DNA of 64,000 bases from the NCBI GenBank assembly GCA_946894095.1, contig OX335653.1:5647001-5711000 (forward strand), read 5' to 3'. The notes under the pieces were generated by a model, which was not told the DNA's origin, searched no databases, and worked only from the letters and a program-made list of their open reading frames with translations. The DNA comes from Incurvaria masculella. Lineage: Eukaryota > Arthropoda > Insecta > Lepidoptera > Incurvariidae. Position numbers and translations under genes: made by a program. Positions 43,745 to 55,640 of the stretch are shown here, one piece after another; within the stretch, counting starts at the first letter, position 1; the number at the start of each line of letters is the position of its first letter.

Positions 43745-44380
43745 GGAACCTCTTCAATGTATCTCCCAGAGGTCGAAAGTATTGCTCGTAACTCAGAACA
43801 CCGCGTATAGTGTTTGCGACGGATGTTTTAGGGCGTACGATTGAAATCCGCGAGCGTGGGCGTATACTCGGCATGATTTACGTACATGTTGTACCGTTAT
43901 TGGTACACTTGCCTTTCAATAGAGCTGACGCGCTCCCCGTTCTAGAACATTGGAGAGCACTCGGGCACTAAACTAGGTACGTAACTCGCCACTGAACTAG
44001 TTGCATGGTATAGCTGTCTGGCCCCTGGCCGTCTCCGCTCGAGCTTACGTATAAACCGTGCATAGCATAGAAATGCTTCACATTCCAAAGAAGCAGATTC
44101 TACGCCCTCATGTAATGAGAGAAATTTGCAAAATATTAAAAAAAAAGATAACTTTCAACTTTTATTTAAGTGTGGTATTTATCGATTACTTACAATATAC
44201 TAGCAAAGCAAGTTAGTTTACAGTAGACATTCACGAATCTATGAAGCGCAGCCGAAAGCGTAATACTTATTTTGTGCCAAAAGTCTCCAATTTAATTGAA
44301 TACGAGATAATAACAAAAATCTGTTTCAGATAAAGATATATTCGATATATTTTTTTGTTATTTTTACATTATAACTATTA
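43745..44380. other. unassigned sequence
   Basis: Nothing recognised. Confidence 0.4.
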
Positions 44381-44382
44381 AC

Positions 44383-44641
44383 AAAAAAAGGCCGGCCAAG
44401 TGCGAATCGGAGTCGCACTAGAAATGTTCCGAACCATGGTACAAGATTTAACACAAATAAACACGTTCCATGTATGTAAAAAACAAACAGTAATAAGTTT
44501 GTTGTCATAGCGGCAATAGAAAACACAATTTGTTAAAATTTCAGCTGTCGACCGGTTTGTTATACAGCCCGCTGAAAGATTGTCGGAGCGGAGGCTTAGT
44601 ACTAGGGTTCCGTTGAACCCTTTCATTACGGAACGCTAAAA
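44383..44641 (+). mobile_element. family R copy, diverged
   Basis: AAAAAAAGGCCGGCCAAGTG at the head, GCGGAGGCTTAGTACTAGGG, and the ACGGAACGCTAAAAA end. The (GACG)n stretch is lost. Confidence 0.85.
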
Positions 44642-44935
44642 AGTTAGCTACAATGCGAGCTTGCCGCACGGCGCACGCCGAAACTGAAGCGCCTGCTGTG
44701 TCCGCCGCTCATGCATTATTCACGGGCGCATTCAATTAATTTTCGTGCTCATCTCTCGTGCGAGTGTTGCATTCGTTTTTTGTGTGACGCTCGGCGGCGA
44801 CGGGCGGCGACGGCGGCGGCGGTAGAATTTAACTTTCGCGTCTGCGATTCGCTGGAATCTGACCACGGTCCGCCGGCCAAAGACGCGACGCGCGGTTTTG
44901 TTCTTTTAGGTTTGCGTAAAATTCCGAATTAATTC
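44642..44935. promoter_or_regulatory. GC-rich CpG-dense block with (CGG)n; possible promoter
   Basis: The block 44645-44900 is rich in CpG and ends in a CGGCGACGG/CGG repeat (about 44793-44822). No TATA or initiator stands out. It could equally be a chance GC block; no adjacent gene is seen. Confidence 0.2.
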
Positions 44936-45009
44936 TTTATTTGCGAGTTCGTTTCGAGTGGCGGACATAAAAGGGACCTCTCGGATTGTGGCAGGTTCAA
45001 CCTGCGAAC

Positions 45010-45330
45010 TGAGCCTGTAGTCCCAGTTGTCACGTAAATTGGCGTTTACGGCAAACCGGTCGTCTGGCGATTTCCGTAAAAACGTCAAACTCCATACAAG
45101 TTTTTACTAGATATTCTGTGGGTTTACTTCTTCAAGCTTCGGCGTAAACGGCAACGTCGACGTATTTACGGCCACGTTGAGTAAGCTGTCAAATCAAACT
45201 CGGACTCGCAAATGTTAGTTCGCTTAACGCCCGCTGCGCGCGCTCTTCAATTTCTCAATACATTTGAAAACGCCAGTCGATCGGTTTGGCGTAAACCCCA
45301 ATTTAGGTGACAACTGGGACTACAGGCACT
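45010..45330 (-). mobile_element. MITE family C, copy 4
   Basis: TGAGCCTGTAGTCCCAGTTG and the inverse CAACTGGGACTACAGGCA at the right end, with an internal deletion. A further arm fragment lies at about 45452-45525 (TAGTCCGAATTATCACC). Confidence 0.85.
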
Positions 45331-45529
45331 GCGTGTCAATTTGAACGGACAGGGACAGGTGCACGATTTTCCACAGCGCCGAGTGTCGGAAGGCGACGAG
45401 GCGTGATGCTCGTCCGCTCGGCCGCTCTCCGACCACCCCGAGTCCTGGGGGGCTTAGTCCGAATTATCACCTTGACTGGCGTTTACGGAACTTCAAAGTT
45501 AGGTAATAACGTCAAAACCATCGAGAAGC

Positions 45530-46640
45530 TTGCATACGGTCGTCCAAGTTCACTCTAACCACGGGGTTAAGTCGTCTAGTCGTCACGTTTTTACTCCCTT
45601 TTATCCTTTGTTCTTTATTTAGGGCCGAGTGCACGAAAGGACAAAAAATGTAAATCAACGTCAAAGTATGATTAAACAGGTCACTTTGTGTGGACAGTAT
45701 GGAAAGAACTCTATGCGGTTCACTAAAAGTGACGTGTTTGAACATTGATTAACTCAGCCGTCTCTTTGTGCAATCGGGGCTTAGTTTTCAATCAGAAACT
45801 CATTCGATTATATTCTGTGGTATTTCAAAGTAGCTAGCATTTACTAACCATATGGCTTTTTTATTTGATGTCCGTCCGTCTGTCTCTATCTATACGTCTA
45901 TATCTGCTGCCCGTATGCTTAACGATTACTTAATTCCGTTTTCCTAATAATTGAACACACAACAAATAATTACATTGCAACCCTTTTGAAAAAGTTTCTG
46001 GACATTCTTGTCTAGCAGGAATCCGACTTGCTACCTTCGACCTTTAGATTACTTGTCAGCTTCTCTTTTATATATTTAAAATTTACTGTGTTCACTATTT
46101 GACAAGAATACGATGCACATCTACTGAAATTAAAACGCAAAAAAATGTTTTGTTTCTCTTTGAATATTTGTATCGGTTATTGTTTTAATTTTTTGTTTCA
46201 TCCCTTTGTCTTGGAATGTTCCAAAACGTGACTCCCGCCTGGAACGCAATGATCACCGAAGAGTGCTAGAGCGAGGCACTATAGGGTCGCCCGCCCGGCT
46301 TGTTTAAGCGTGTCGGTACACAACAAGCCCTCCAAACACCTGAGCAAATGTTGTGCCTCCGGGACAAACAACACGTTTTCGGGAACACAGGAGGCGTCGC
46401 CAACCGCTGGCTTCGCGCATTGTCGCTTGCGTTTTTTATAAACTATGTCTGAGTGCATTCTTCGACGTGGCATATCTTGGAAATATTTGTGTATTTGTTT
46501 AGAAGCTCGCCAAGCTTCAATACGCGTTTTTTTAGGTGTGGTTGTTAGTGTTATTATAAATGGGTTGAATTTGATGTTCTGTCTGTCTTACCTATCGACC
46601 CTTCAGACTGGCCTAAGTTCGGATTTTACGTAAATACTCG
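45530..46640. other. unassigned sequence
   Basis: About 1.1 kb with no recognised repeat or gene. Confidence 0.4.
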
Positions 46641-46641
46641 T

Positions 46642-46950
46642 AATATTGTGGTCGAATCGGCAATTAAAACTCTTCCCCTGTTACTAATAAACCCGATCTG
46701 GGGTGTTATACAATGTTTTGTCCCTTTCTCTTGAATTCGAAACTGCATGTCAATTCAAAGGACAAAACATTGTATAACTAATCAAATGATGATCTGGGTT
46801 TATAAGGAACAGGGCTCGTGTTTAACATCCAGTTCAATGTATTCCTGCAACATAAGGAAGGTCCTAACATGCCACCTAGTTCCTTCCTGCTTGGGCTTAT
46901 ATCATGGTAGTGTGTGGTATTAGCAAGCCATGTCCAGTTCCATAACAAAA
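46642..46950 (+). mobile_element. SINE 3' part, split by MITE family D
   Basis: GTGGTCGAATCGGCAATTAA precedes the MITE. GTGTTTAACATCCAGTTCAA follows it and continues to the SINE 3' end near 46950. Confidence 0.75.
46676..46814. mobile_element. MITE family D, copy 3
   Basis: CCCTGTTACTAATAAACCC at the left and the inverse GGGTTTATAAGGAACAGGG at the right, with the TTATACAATGTTTTGTCC arm and GAATTCGAAACTGCATG centre. 139 bp, inserted in the SINE body. Confidence 0.85.
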
Positions 46951-46954
46951 TAAG

Positions 46955-48425
46955 TGAAAGCCCAACGTGATCCGTTAATTCCAATGACGCAGGCGCCGAG
47001 CGTTCGTCTAAGTTAGGGCAATTTCGATGAGTCGACCAATATTTCCGCCTCGAAACTTTTTTACATCGGAACGCATCCGATTGTGAAGTGCTCGTACGTC
47101 TCTCGTCCGCCGTGCGGCGTGGGTGGACAGGCACGGACGCGCCGCCGCCAAGCGCATCGCTGATTTATCGGACCCATTCAATTTCCCCGTGTCGAAGTGA
47201 TTCATTTCAATTTGCTTCCCATCTACATAAATTCATATTCGTCTCGCCCGAAAGCGACATCCCTCCGCGTCGGAAGTGAAACGAGGCAACGCGCCGAGTG
47301 GTCGGCGGAGGATACCTGCTGGGCGCTCACCATGATATATTAACTCGACGGGTGAACAACCGAGTGAGTAAATCTGATGTTTAGCGGCATTTCTTACCAT
47401 GCTAACTATCAAACGACGTTTTATTCGGACAAGTGAACTAAAATTCACCACTTGCGTTCGAATTTGTGTTATATTTCGGTTGGATGCAGCCATAGGTGGG
47501 CTATATTGTGTGGTGGGCTATGTTATTGTCTATGTTGTTGACTATTAGTATGTGGTATGCTCTCATTGGGGGCAATCCTTAGCGACTTCATTTAGGCCAC
47601 TTTTATATCCCTCCCTCCTCCTAGGTGATACGTCCTAGTATGTTTGAATTTTTTAGCTTTTTAATATTAAAAATATTAGATTCTGTTTTGTTATATAAAA
47701 AAACATTCGAGAATAGATTCTGTAAAAACCATAAATATGAATAAAGTTTACAATTTAGTGGGTATTTACTGCAATTGAAGCTTTTAAACACTATGAAGCA
47801 TAATGTTTCCAGGCTGACATTCGGGTTGCAATTTTGCTATATGAAATTGTTAAACTAATGTAGAATTTGGGTGTTTTATTGAAATTATTAGTTTAAATTT
47901 TCTTAATATTTAGAAGATTCTTTAGGACCGAGAGTTTGCTTCACTAATCGAAACCCCCTCCCCTGTTCGAACCTCACATGACCAAAGGAAGACCCCTTAC
48001 TACTTTCTACTACAATGAGGAAAAGTCCTGGCGTGGCTCATACTTAAGTTTATAATGCGATTATATCATCTCACTAAGTAAGCGTTATCCATCTATGACA
48101 GTTAAATAAAATGATTTTTATTCCGTCAAGACCAGACATGCCACTGAAATAAATTAAGTTACGGTTTCTTGTCGGGTTAAGATTTATCTGTAAGTGTCGA
48201 AACATTGTTAACGCACGGCGAAGCGGAATGCTCGCCGTCGAAGGTTTTAATCCCTATAAATGGAATACTGTCATAATTAAATCACCATGTTTAATGTTAA
48301 GCGAGAGTATAATGCAATAGTAACGGGACCGCAATTGGGTTAAGTCGGATTAATTTCACACCGCTCTTCGATGCTGGGGTCTACGTAGAGGTCTATGCAT
48401 GTCCCCGCTGTGACCGAAGGAGGGC
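46955..48425. other. unassigned region
   Basis: No supported gene or repeat. The right half is AT-rich. Confidence 0.4.
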
Positions 48426-48426
48426 A

Positions 48427-48713
48427 TTTTTTAGGGTTCCGTACCCAAAGGGTGAAAACGGGACCCTATTACTAAGCCTCCGCTGTCCGTCCGACCGTCC
48501 GTCTGTCACAGGGCTGTATCTCATCAACCGTAATAGGTAGGCAGCTGAAATTTTATCTGAGTGTGATTTCATTTGCCGCTATAACAACAAATTGGTCAAA
48601 TAAAAAAAAATTAAAGGGACCCATACAAAAAACTTAACTTTTTTGTGTTAAATCTTATAAGATAATACGGAACCCTTTCTGTGAGAGTCCGACTCGCACT
48701 TGGCCGGTTTTTT
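48427..48713 (-). mobile_element. family R copy (reverse)
   Basis: TTTTTTAGGGTTCCGTACCC to GACTCGCACTTGGCCGGTTT, with GTCCGTCCGACCGTCCGTC inside. It is head-to-head with the next copy. Confidence 0.9.
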
Positions 48714-48771
48714 ATGACAACCTAGTATGGGTGCTTGGGCCAAGGCTCCAAAGGTGCTCGAAAGCGTCCAC

Positions 48772-49033
48772 TAAAAAAAACCGGGCAAATGCGCGTCGGC
48801 TCGCACCACGAAGGGTTCCGTACCATCGTACAAGATTTAACACAACAACTCACGTTTTTTGTATGGGGCCCCTTATTTTTTTATAATTTTTTAATTTTAC
48901 CTATTTGTTGTTATAGCGGCAAAATAAATACACGCCTTGTGAAAACATCAGCTGCCTGCCTATTACGGTTCATGAGATACAGCCCTGTGACTGATGGACG
49001 GACAGCGGAGGCTTAGAAATAAGGTTCTGTAAA
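48772..49033 (+). mobile_element. family R copy (forward), 3'-truncated
   Basis: AAAAAAAACCGGGCAAATGC start, GGGTTCCGTACC, GCGGAGGCTTAG, ending near GTTCTGTAAACC without the hairpin. Confidence 0.88.
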
Positions 49034-49101
49034 CCTCACCTACCGAGAAACCGAAACCAGCTGATTTGCTATCTATTGCAGAGCTTTCGACTTTATTTAA
49101 A

Positions 49102-49371
49102 TCACTTTTGGAGACTCCCACGTGGAAGGTATGAGGAAACGCACTCACCAGCAGACAGTTCTGTATACGGCAGAGAAACTATGGGTTTTTTGAAGTCACA
49201 AAAAATGGTTGCCTGATTCTCTGCAGTGGTTGGATGGGGAGGCATAAGAGAATCCAGTTCCTCACAAAAGCGTCCTTGGATAATACCTGTAAAACAGGCT
49301 AAGTGGCCGTATAAAGTAAAGGAGTGGAGTAATTCGTCCCCCGCGGACACCGCAAGCCAACCACTTGTCAC
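49102..49371 (-). other. unassigned 89-codon ORF
   Basis: This minus-strand frame reads like ordinary protein (LACFTGIIQGRFCEELDSL in the middle). I recognise no family and see no flanking splice or promoter support. It could be an unrecognised transposon piece or chance. Confidence 0.2.
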
Positions 49372-49374
49372 GGC

Positions 49375-50082
49375 ATCCGTCCATCTGTCCCACAGCCACT
49401 TGTTAGGAACATTATCCGGAGGTCCAATCGCTTAAGTCGGCTCCCGTAACTACCTCTCGCATCTCTACGCACGCTATCGATTGTCAGGGTCGGCGGGTGT
49501 CCGCTTTTGCTGCATTTCGTCCACCTGTTCCATAAATCTGTTTTTGAGTAAATATCCGTGATAAGTAATGTTAGCCACGCGAAGTGCTTTGCGAAGCCTA
49601 TATTTGATTTTTTTTTTAATTTCTTTCTAATCTCATACTTTCTGTTTTTTTCTGTTTGGACGAGCTGCCAACCCTACCCGTTACCCCGCGACGTCATTTC
49701 ATAGCTTCGCCTGCGGTGACAATTTGTGAGCGGCTCGGCTCTTTTAATTCCTTTTCGTCTCGGCGTCTGCATCTCGGCCGCTTCCGGCGTTCCGATCGTT
49801 TCGCCGTCGTCTGGCCATTTCACAATGCAATCACCTGAATAACGCCTCTTCTGCGGCGACTTCGGCACCGGGCTCGAGCGCACGTCGTTTTGCACGGGTC
49901 GTAACTTAATGAAATCACGACCGAAAATTAACGCACGGACGTAAACGAGTATTCCGGCGGCCCAGTTGCATAGTGATTTCGTATCGGTCCGCGGTGTCGT
50001 AACGATCGGCGCGGTCCGCGACCTTCTGCTCCGGCCCGCTCGTTCGTGTCGCTCGGGTTTGTTTTGGCCCGTCGTCGGTAGG
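49375..50082. other. unassigned; GC-rich between 49650 and 50080
   Basis: The CpG-rich part carries overlapping frames on both strands with arginine-rich composition and no domain. It could be a promoter or first-exon region, but there is no direct evidence. Confidence 0.3.
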
Positions 50083-50774
50083 GTTATGGGTAGGGAATGC
50101 AATCCCGACTCGAGATTGCAAATTCAAGATCCCGCGGGATTAGAAATATCAATCCCGCGGGATCCCGGAATTTTCGGGATCCCGTCTAGTTTTAAAAAAA
50201 TATTTAATTCGGATGACTGAAAAAGCTAATAACTGCTTGTTTGTAATACACATTTATTCTTAAATCTTACCAAATAAATAATTATCAGGTTTTAAGGAAA
50301 TTAACATAGGTAAATTAGGTAATCAAAACAATAAGCATATTTCAAGGGAATTAGGAAGTAGTTACCTACGAGTGATTTTGAAAATGAAAAAATAATCACT
50401 ACAACTGCACAACTAAAACAATGACGAACGTAAACAAACAAATGACTGCCTCTCCGCGCGCATATACTTTTTTCTCACTTACTTGACACAATTCTATATT
50501 TTCTGTCCCACTCGTCAACTGTCGCTAATACTGGCGGAAATAGTCGGAATAGTTTTCTAAAGCCGTTTGGCGTTCCTGCCGCTCGCGGCGGTCAGTCAGC
50601 GCGCCGCTTGCGCCCTGAGTGGAAATTGTAGCGTCGCTGACCACTGCCGCCCAATCCCGTCAATCTCGAACGGGATCTCGTCATATGATGCGTCGGGATT
50701 GATCCCGAAAAATTACACGAGATCTCGCGAGATCGGGATCCCGCGGGATCGGGATTGCATTCCCTAGTTATGGG
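50083..50774. mobile_element. hAT-type non-autonomous transposon with 8-bp duplication
   Basis: The element (50091-50766, 676 bp) starts TAGGGAATGCAATCCCGA and ends with its exact 18-bp complement. GTTATGGG occurs directly on both sides (50083-50090, 50767-50774). An 8-bp duplication with a TAGGG-type terminus fits the hAT superfamily. Both subterminal zones are filled with GGGATCCCG / CCCGCGGGATC palindromes. No transposase. Confidence 0.9.
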
Positions 50775-51835
50775 CCGGCGAGAAGCGAGCCAGTGTCGAA
50801 CATTTCCGCGTAGATATCATTGCGTGTCGTGTGAGATGGTTTGGCCTCGCCGTAAACTGCAGCTTAGGAAACATGCGTCGATTCTTACATTTTTGTGGCA
50901 AACGTGCCAACGGTTTTGCTGCGTTGTATTAGTGGGCGTCTATTAATTACGTAATTACGTGACAAGCGTGGGGGGGGGGGCAAAATATAGAAGCCGCCCT
51001 CGTAAAAAATATATCGCAATCAAGCATAGATTAACGTTTCTACGCTAAAAATATGCATTTTGAAAAATCTAACGTGAGATTAGAAGGAGAGTGAATCTCA
51101 CGACATCTCTCCAAAGGGTGAGGGAGGGTGCCTCCTTAGTTTACCAGTCATCTCATACTTCCACGCTAACTTATCAGGTTTATCAAATTATGACAACTCA
51201 TCACGAGCGTATACATTTCCTCGGTGAGCTGACGTGACTCAGTCAGCTGGTGAACAATATAGTGATAATCAGCCCACCGTTGTCTTTCATACGTTTTTAA
51301 GGCCCTGGTACTAGCCAAATAGCAAAGTTAGACGAGGCACCCCAAGTTAACTAACTAAGTCTGACGATTATAAGTGTCATTCTTACAATACATGATTTCT
51401 TGTCTGTCTGTCCTTTTTCTATACAAAATACATTGCGGAAACGGTGTCCATTTCCGAACTTTTTTGACTAAATGTAGAAATCTAAAAGCAAATGGAATTT
51501 TTTGTTTATGCATATATGCTGTTTTTGCTTATGTCTAGAAATCGAATTACTTTCAGATTTCTAATGAGAAAAATCAACTTTTTTATTTTTATTATTATTT
51601 AAATAAATGATGGAATCAAAAAATATTAACAATCAATTATCTGTCTGGAGTTCTATTTAGATTTGCTGAAGCGTTTCACTACATACTGTATGGCGCGAGT
51701 AGTTGGCTAGTCCTAGCGCCTTAATACGATTGTGGGCACGGCTATTTCGTTTCCGCTAGCGTAAAACTATAAGCTGTATTGTATGAGACGATATCTATGA
51801 CTGTCGTATAGTCAAAGTCACTATAGTCGTAATAA
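50775..51835. other. unassigned region
   Basis: A G-run sits at 50971-50980. No recognised repeat or gene. Confidence 0.4.
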
Positions 51836-51837
51836 AC

Positions 51838-52245
51838 GGGCGGCTCGTAGCCTAGTGGCGCGGGGAGTGGCCTAGCGTCTCTGGCCTGGGTTCAATACCG
51901 ACATGCACCACTGTCTTTCTCTTTCCGAGTTCGATAAGTGCATTTCGTTACGAATGCGAGCTGCTCCATGGTTCGGAATCCATGTGAAACTGTAGGTTCC
52001 CTTCCCCTACTAGGTGGTAGGGTTTATGCCCGCCCGGGTTGGTACCATCGCATTGGATGAAAAGATGGTCGAAGCGGCAATGAAAAATTATCCGTGTTTT
52101 CCATCCAGTTTAATGTAGCCGTGCTCATAAAGGGAAGGTCCTGGCATGGCACCAAATTCCTTCGGGAATGAAGTGTATTGGGCTTATATCATAACGGCAG
52201 TTGTGTGGTATTAGCCATCCATGTCAGGTCACATAAAAAAAAAAC
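51838..52245 (+). mobile_element. full-length SINE, second tRNA-like head
   Basis: GGGCGGCTCGTAGCCTAGTG head with GGGTTCAATACC, complete body, and poly-A at 52234-52244. It is nearly identical in structure to 32680-33087, with a small deletion in the head. Confidence 0.92.
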
Positions 52246-52640
52246 ACTATTTTGCGGCGCCCGATTAGGGATGTCCAAAACATTCATAAAATATCTGCTG
52301 CCTAAACTCTCCTTCCGATATTTAACATTAATAAGCTGATTTGACTGAGTTTGGCTGTTTATTAATGTAACGTATTCATAATAATACCGGTTTTTTTTTT
52401 AATTTACATATATCGACGCCGAGCCCCACGGCGCGGCGCGTAGCGTGCTGGCCCACGCGTCACGCCGAACACTAGCGTTATTGATAACATTCCCCGCTAA
52501 CCGCGCCGATTATACGCCGCGCCGCCCTGCGGCCGCCGTGTCGCGTTACACGGCGCGCGTCATCGGACCTCCACGAAAACAGACAAGGATTCCTCAATTA
52601 CATTTCATAGAATCAATCAATGTCATAAGGTCAATTATTA
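52246..52640. other. unassigned, GC-rich 52415-52570
   Basis: A 150-codon frame starting at 52445 crosses from this GC-rich block into the adjacent SINE, so it is not a gene. Confidence 0.4.
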
Positions 52641-52641
52641 A

Positions 52642-53015
52642 AAGTCGAATCATCGCGTGCGTGGACTTGCCTTCTATGTTAAGAGGTCATGGGTTCCATC
52701 CTCGCCCCATTCGTGCACCAGTTTCTCTATCTTGGAGTTTGATAAGTGCATTTTGTCGCGAAAGCGAGCTGTTCCATGGTTTGGAATCCATGTATGTAAG
52801 TTTCCTCTTTCCCTACCAGGTGGAAGGATTAAGCCAAACGTTGAGCCCGGCCGGGTTGGGACAATCGCATTGGATGAATATATGGTCGGAACGGTAATGA
52901 ACATTTGTCCCATGTTTTACATCTAGTTCAATATAGCCGTGCCTATCACAGGAAGGTTTTGGTATGGCACCTAATTACTTCGGGAATGCGATGTATGGTA
53001 ACATCATATGCAACC
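52642..53015 (+). mobile_element. SINE with diverged tRNA(Glu)-like head
   Basis: GTGGACTTGCCTTCTATG, then GGGTTCCATCC (B-box position), then the body to TTCGGGAATGCGATGTATGG. The 3' tail is degraded. Confidence 0.8.
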
Positions 53016-53155
53016 TTTTGCAAGGATCGTTGGTAAAGCCAGGAATATCAGACGAGATTTCCAGGCCCCCCCACCCTTGCACTCGGCGCACGATACACTT
53101 GTGACAATGTGTATATTTGTTAGATACATATTTATGTATGTTTGTTTTTTTTCAG

Positions 53156-53240
53156 GTATTTACTGACCGCAGTTCCATCCGTTCCGAAATTGTCAGTGGC
53201 AGAAGTGTGTCGGTCGCACGTTGACAGATATCGCCGGAAG
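53156..53240 (+). other. possible 85-nt internal exon (marginal)
   Basis: A strong polypyrimidine acceptor (TTGTTTTTTTTCAG, ending 53155) and a donor AAG|GTCAGTG (53241) bracket 85 nt. One of three frames stays open: YLLTAVPSVPKLSVAEVCRS..., 28 residues of ordinary composition. No repeat family matches it. Without homology or transcripts it remains a guess; it might belong to the gene at the right edge or to another transcript. Confidence 0.28.
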
Positions 53241-53394
53241 GTCAGTGAAAGAGAACTGGAAATAAATGTGTCATACAGATGTGGGTTGATCAATTAGATG
53301 GTATAGAATAAATGTCGTGATCCAACGCACATTCCGAATGGCAGAGATTATCTGTGCCATTGCGCTAATTCTACTGACCAAGGTTTTTTTTTTA

Positions 53395-53720
53395 TGTAAA
53401 GCGCGGCATATGGCGTACGCCAGGACCTATTAAGGTGCCCGACGACGCCCATGAGCTTTCGAACTTTCGGGGTTGCGAAAACCATGCCGGCCGGCCAGGT
53501 GCTTCTTCACACCATGTTTGAAGGATCCCAGGTGGTACTTAAGGGGAAATAACTCGGCAGGGAGTGCATTCCATAGTTTACCGACCCTATAGATAAAGTA
53601 CCTAGAGGATCGGTTGGTTCTGATTTTTGGAATGTCGACAGTGTACGGGTGCATTTCCTGCCTGTTCCGTGTTGTGATGGTGCATACGTCCACACCTAAT
53701 TGGTAATTCGTGTACACTCA
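53395..53720 (-). pseudogene. LINE C-terminal tail, best-preserved copy
   Basis: The minus-strand frame (95 codons open) shows EMHPYTVDIPKIRTNRSSR, YFIYRVGKLWNALPAELF, GSFKHGVKKHLAGRHGF and AHGRRRAP. It is the segment downstream of the RT domain in a LINE. No catalytic residues are present. Copies elsewhere at 31303-31600 and 34462-34745, plus fragments near 10250 and 25365. Confidence 0.75.
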
Positions 53721-53724
53721 AATT

Positions 53725-53965
53725 TATTTGCATTTTGTTCATTTAAATAAGTGTTTCTTTATCGACTGTCTTTTCGACAAATGAATATCCTATTAATAAT
53801 ATTTCAATTTCCCTACAATTAGCCGGTGTAGCCAGAGATATCGTGTTAGGCTAGTCGCTACTATTGCTCAGTTTGTTTTTAGTATAATTTTAGCCTTATC
53901 TTTTTTAATCTATCTGTTGTTAACATTACACCAACCAATAAATCAGGCAGAATTAAACAAAATAT
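53725..53965. other. unassigned sequence
   Basis: Nothing recognised. Confidence 0.4.
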
Positions 53966-53966
53966 C

Positions 53967-54290
53967 GTCAGCCTCGGTATCCCAGTGGCTCGACGCCTAT
54001 GGTTTCGGATATTTAGGCTAACCAATACTGGGCGCGGTCGTTTTATGTTTGCGTGTGACCCATCGTCCGCTGAAGATGGCCGTATTTATTAACGTCCGTA
54101 CTAAGTTGTATGTTTCTGTACCATCGCGGCAATGAAATTGTCCCTGTTTTCCATCTAATTCAATGTAGCCGTGCAATGTAAGGACATTCCTGGGATGGAA
54201 CCTAATTACCATGTGATTTGTTGGGCTATTATCGGGACAGTTAATGTGCCATTAGCCATGAATGTACAGTTCCAAAAAACATTACCTGAT
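53967..54290 (+). mobile_element. SINE with diverged 5S-type head
   Basis: It starts GTCAGCCTCGGTATCCCAGTGG, then CTGGGCGCGGTCG and GTGTGACCCATCG, in the positions of the 5S boxes. The body follows to TGTACAGTTCCAAAAAA. Confidence 0.75.
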
Positions 54291-54294
54291 GTGG

Positions 54295-54770
54295 ATTTGA
54301 CGTGTAGTTTTCACAGTTATCAAATTCAACATTTCTTTAACATCTTCTCTAGTTGTGTATGTGTGTCCATTGAATATTGATCTGTCCACCCGTTCTTACA
54401 GAACGATTGAATCTATTTACATTCATAACGTAAATCATATGTACATATATCTGAGAAACTTGTTAGCCGCATATCACTCAATTGCAAAAGTGAACGCATT
54501 CGGAGCTAATGCACTCGCTGGTGCTATGACCGATGCATTCTCCGTTCGATTCGTTAGAGATTTATTCACCGTGCCGGTTTTTATTGGTCCACTAGAAAGT
54601 ACCAGAAATACATTAACAGTCAGTTCTGCTGCGTTGGTTGCCGAGTAAATATGAGCCGAAATGCGAGAGAAGTCAATTAATCACCGGATTGTGTGAGTTT
54701 TACATTGATAGTAAATTGAGTGAGACCCTCAGGGGCCCAAGTTGCCTCGTCCCACCGCAGATCCGGGGCG
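54295..54770. other. unassigned, 97-codon ORF without homology
   Basis: The plus-strand frame at 54355-54648 includes an alanine-rich stretch (NAFGANALAGAMTDAF). No family was recognised and there are no splice signals of note. Confidence 0.3.
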
Positions 54771-54775
54771 TGGTA

Positions 54776-55066
54776 ACCTACAGCTCGTGTAGACGCTAGA
54801 TAACTTGTCTTTCATACGAGAAGTCATGGCTTGAAATCCTCGTCCGGGCATTCACCACTTTCTTTATCTTTCCGATTTGGATAAGTGCAATTCGTTATGA
54901 ATTCAAGCTGTTACATGGTTCGGAACCCATGTAAAATGTCCACGAGGTAGGGTTAAACCCGCCTGGTTGAATGTCACCGCATTGGACGGAACAATGGTAG
55001 AAGCGGCAATTAAAAATTGTCCGTGTTTTTCACCAAGTTCTCATATCCAGGCTGCATTAAAAAAAC
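54776..55066 (+). mobile_element. SINE with tRNA(Glu)-like head, internal deletions
   Basis: The head GCTCGTGTAGACGCTAGATA, CTTTCATACGAG and GGCTTGAAATCC (B box) is followed by a shortened body ending CATTAAAAAAAC. A further scrap GTCGAAGCGGCAATGAAAAA lies at 55074-55095. Confidence 0.8.
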
Positions 55067-55099
55067 TTAGTAAGTCGAAGCGGCAATGAAAAAATGTCC

Positions 55100-55640
55100 G
55101 AAACTTAAAGCGAGGTCTGCCGCCTGCTTCCCCCACCCCCTTTAAGTCGTGGATTCATGGTGCCTCGTGCGTAGTCACATGGGAGCGTGTCGTGTGGCCC
55201 ACTTGTTGCACTGCTCAACGTTCCCGCCCCGCCTAGCAGCTAGCTGGGGGTAACTTTCCGACACCGAAAGTTCACTTTCCATACTAATGACATTAAAAGA
55301 GCGCGACTACGCCATTTGATTTTGAACTGACATTGTACGGACGGAGTAGTTAAAGAATTGACGCTTTTATTTTTAGCTGTATATCCCACTTGCTGGGGAC
55401 GATTTCGAAACTTTTCTTTTCCGGGATAAAAGTAGCCTATCTCCCTCTCCAGCTCATAAACTACTTCTGTGCATAAAATCATGTCGATCCGGTGCTGCTG
55501 AAAAAGACGAACGAACGAACACACGGTCACGTTAACAATATTATTAGGGGTTATACGCTTTGAAAGCTGTATCACAAATGTATGAATATATCACAGAAAT
55601 CGGAGTTAATAATTCTGATTTCTGTGAAATATATTGTGGA
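55100..55640. other. mostly unassigned
   Basis: The patch at 55418-55460 (TTTTCCGGGATAAAAGTAGCC) is a dispersed repeat also near 27840. A short inverted pair TCACAGAAATC/GATTTCTGTGA lies at 55591-55627. Confidence 0.4.

Noticed and set aside
52445..52897. 150-codon plus-strand ORF
   Set aside because: It runs from a GC-rich block straight into a SINE (head and body), so it is not a coding unit.
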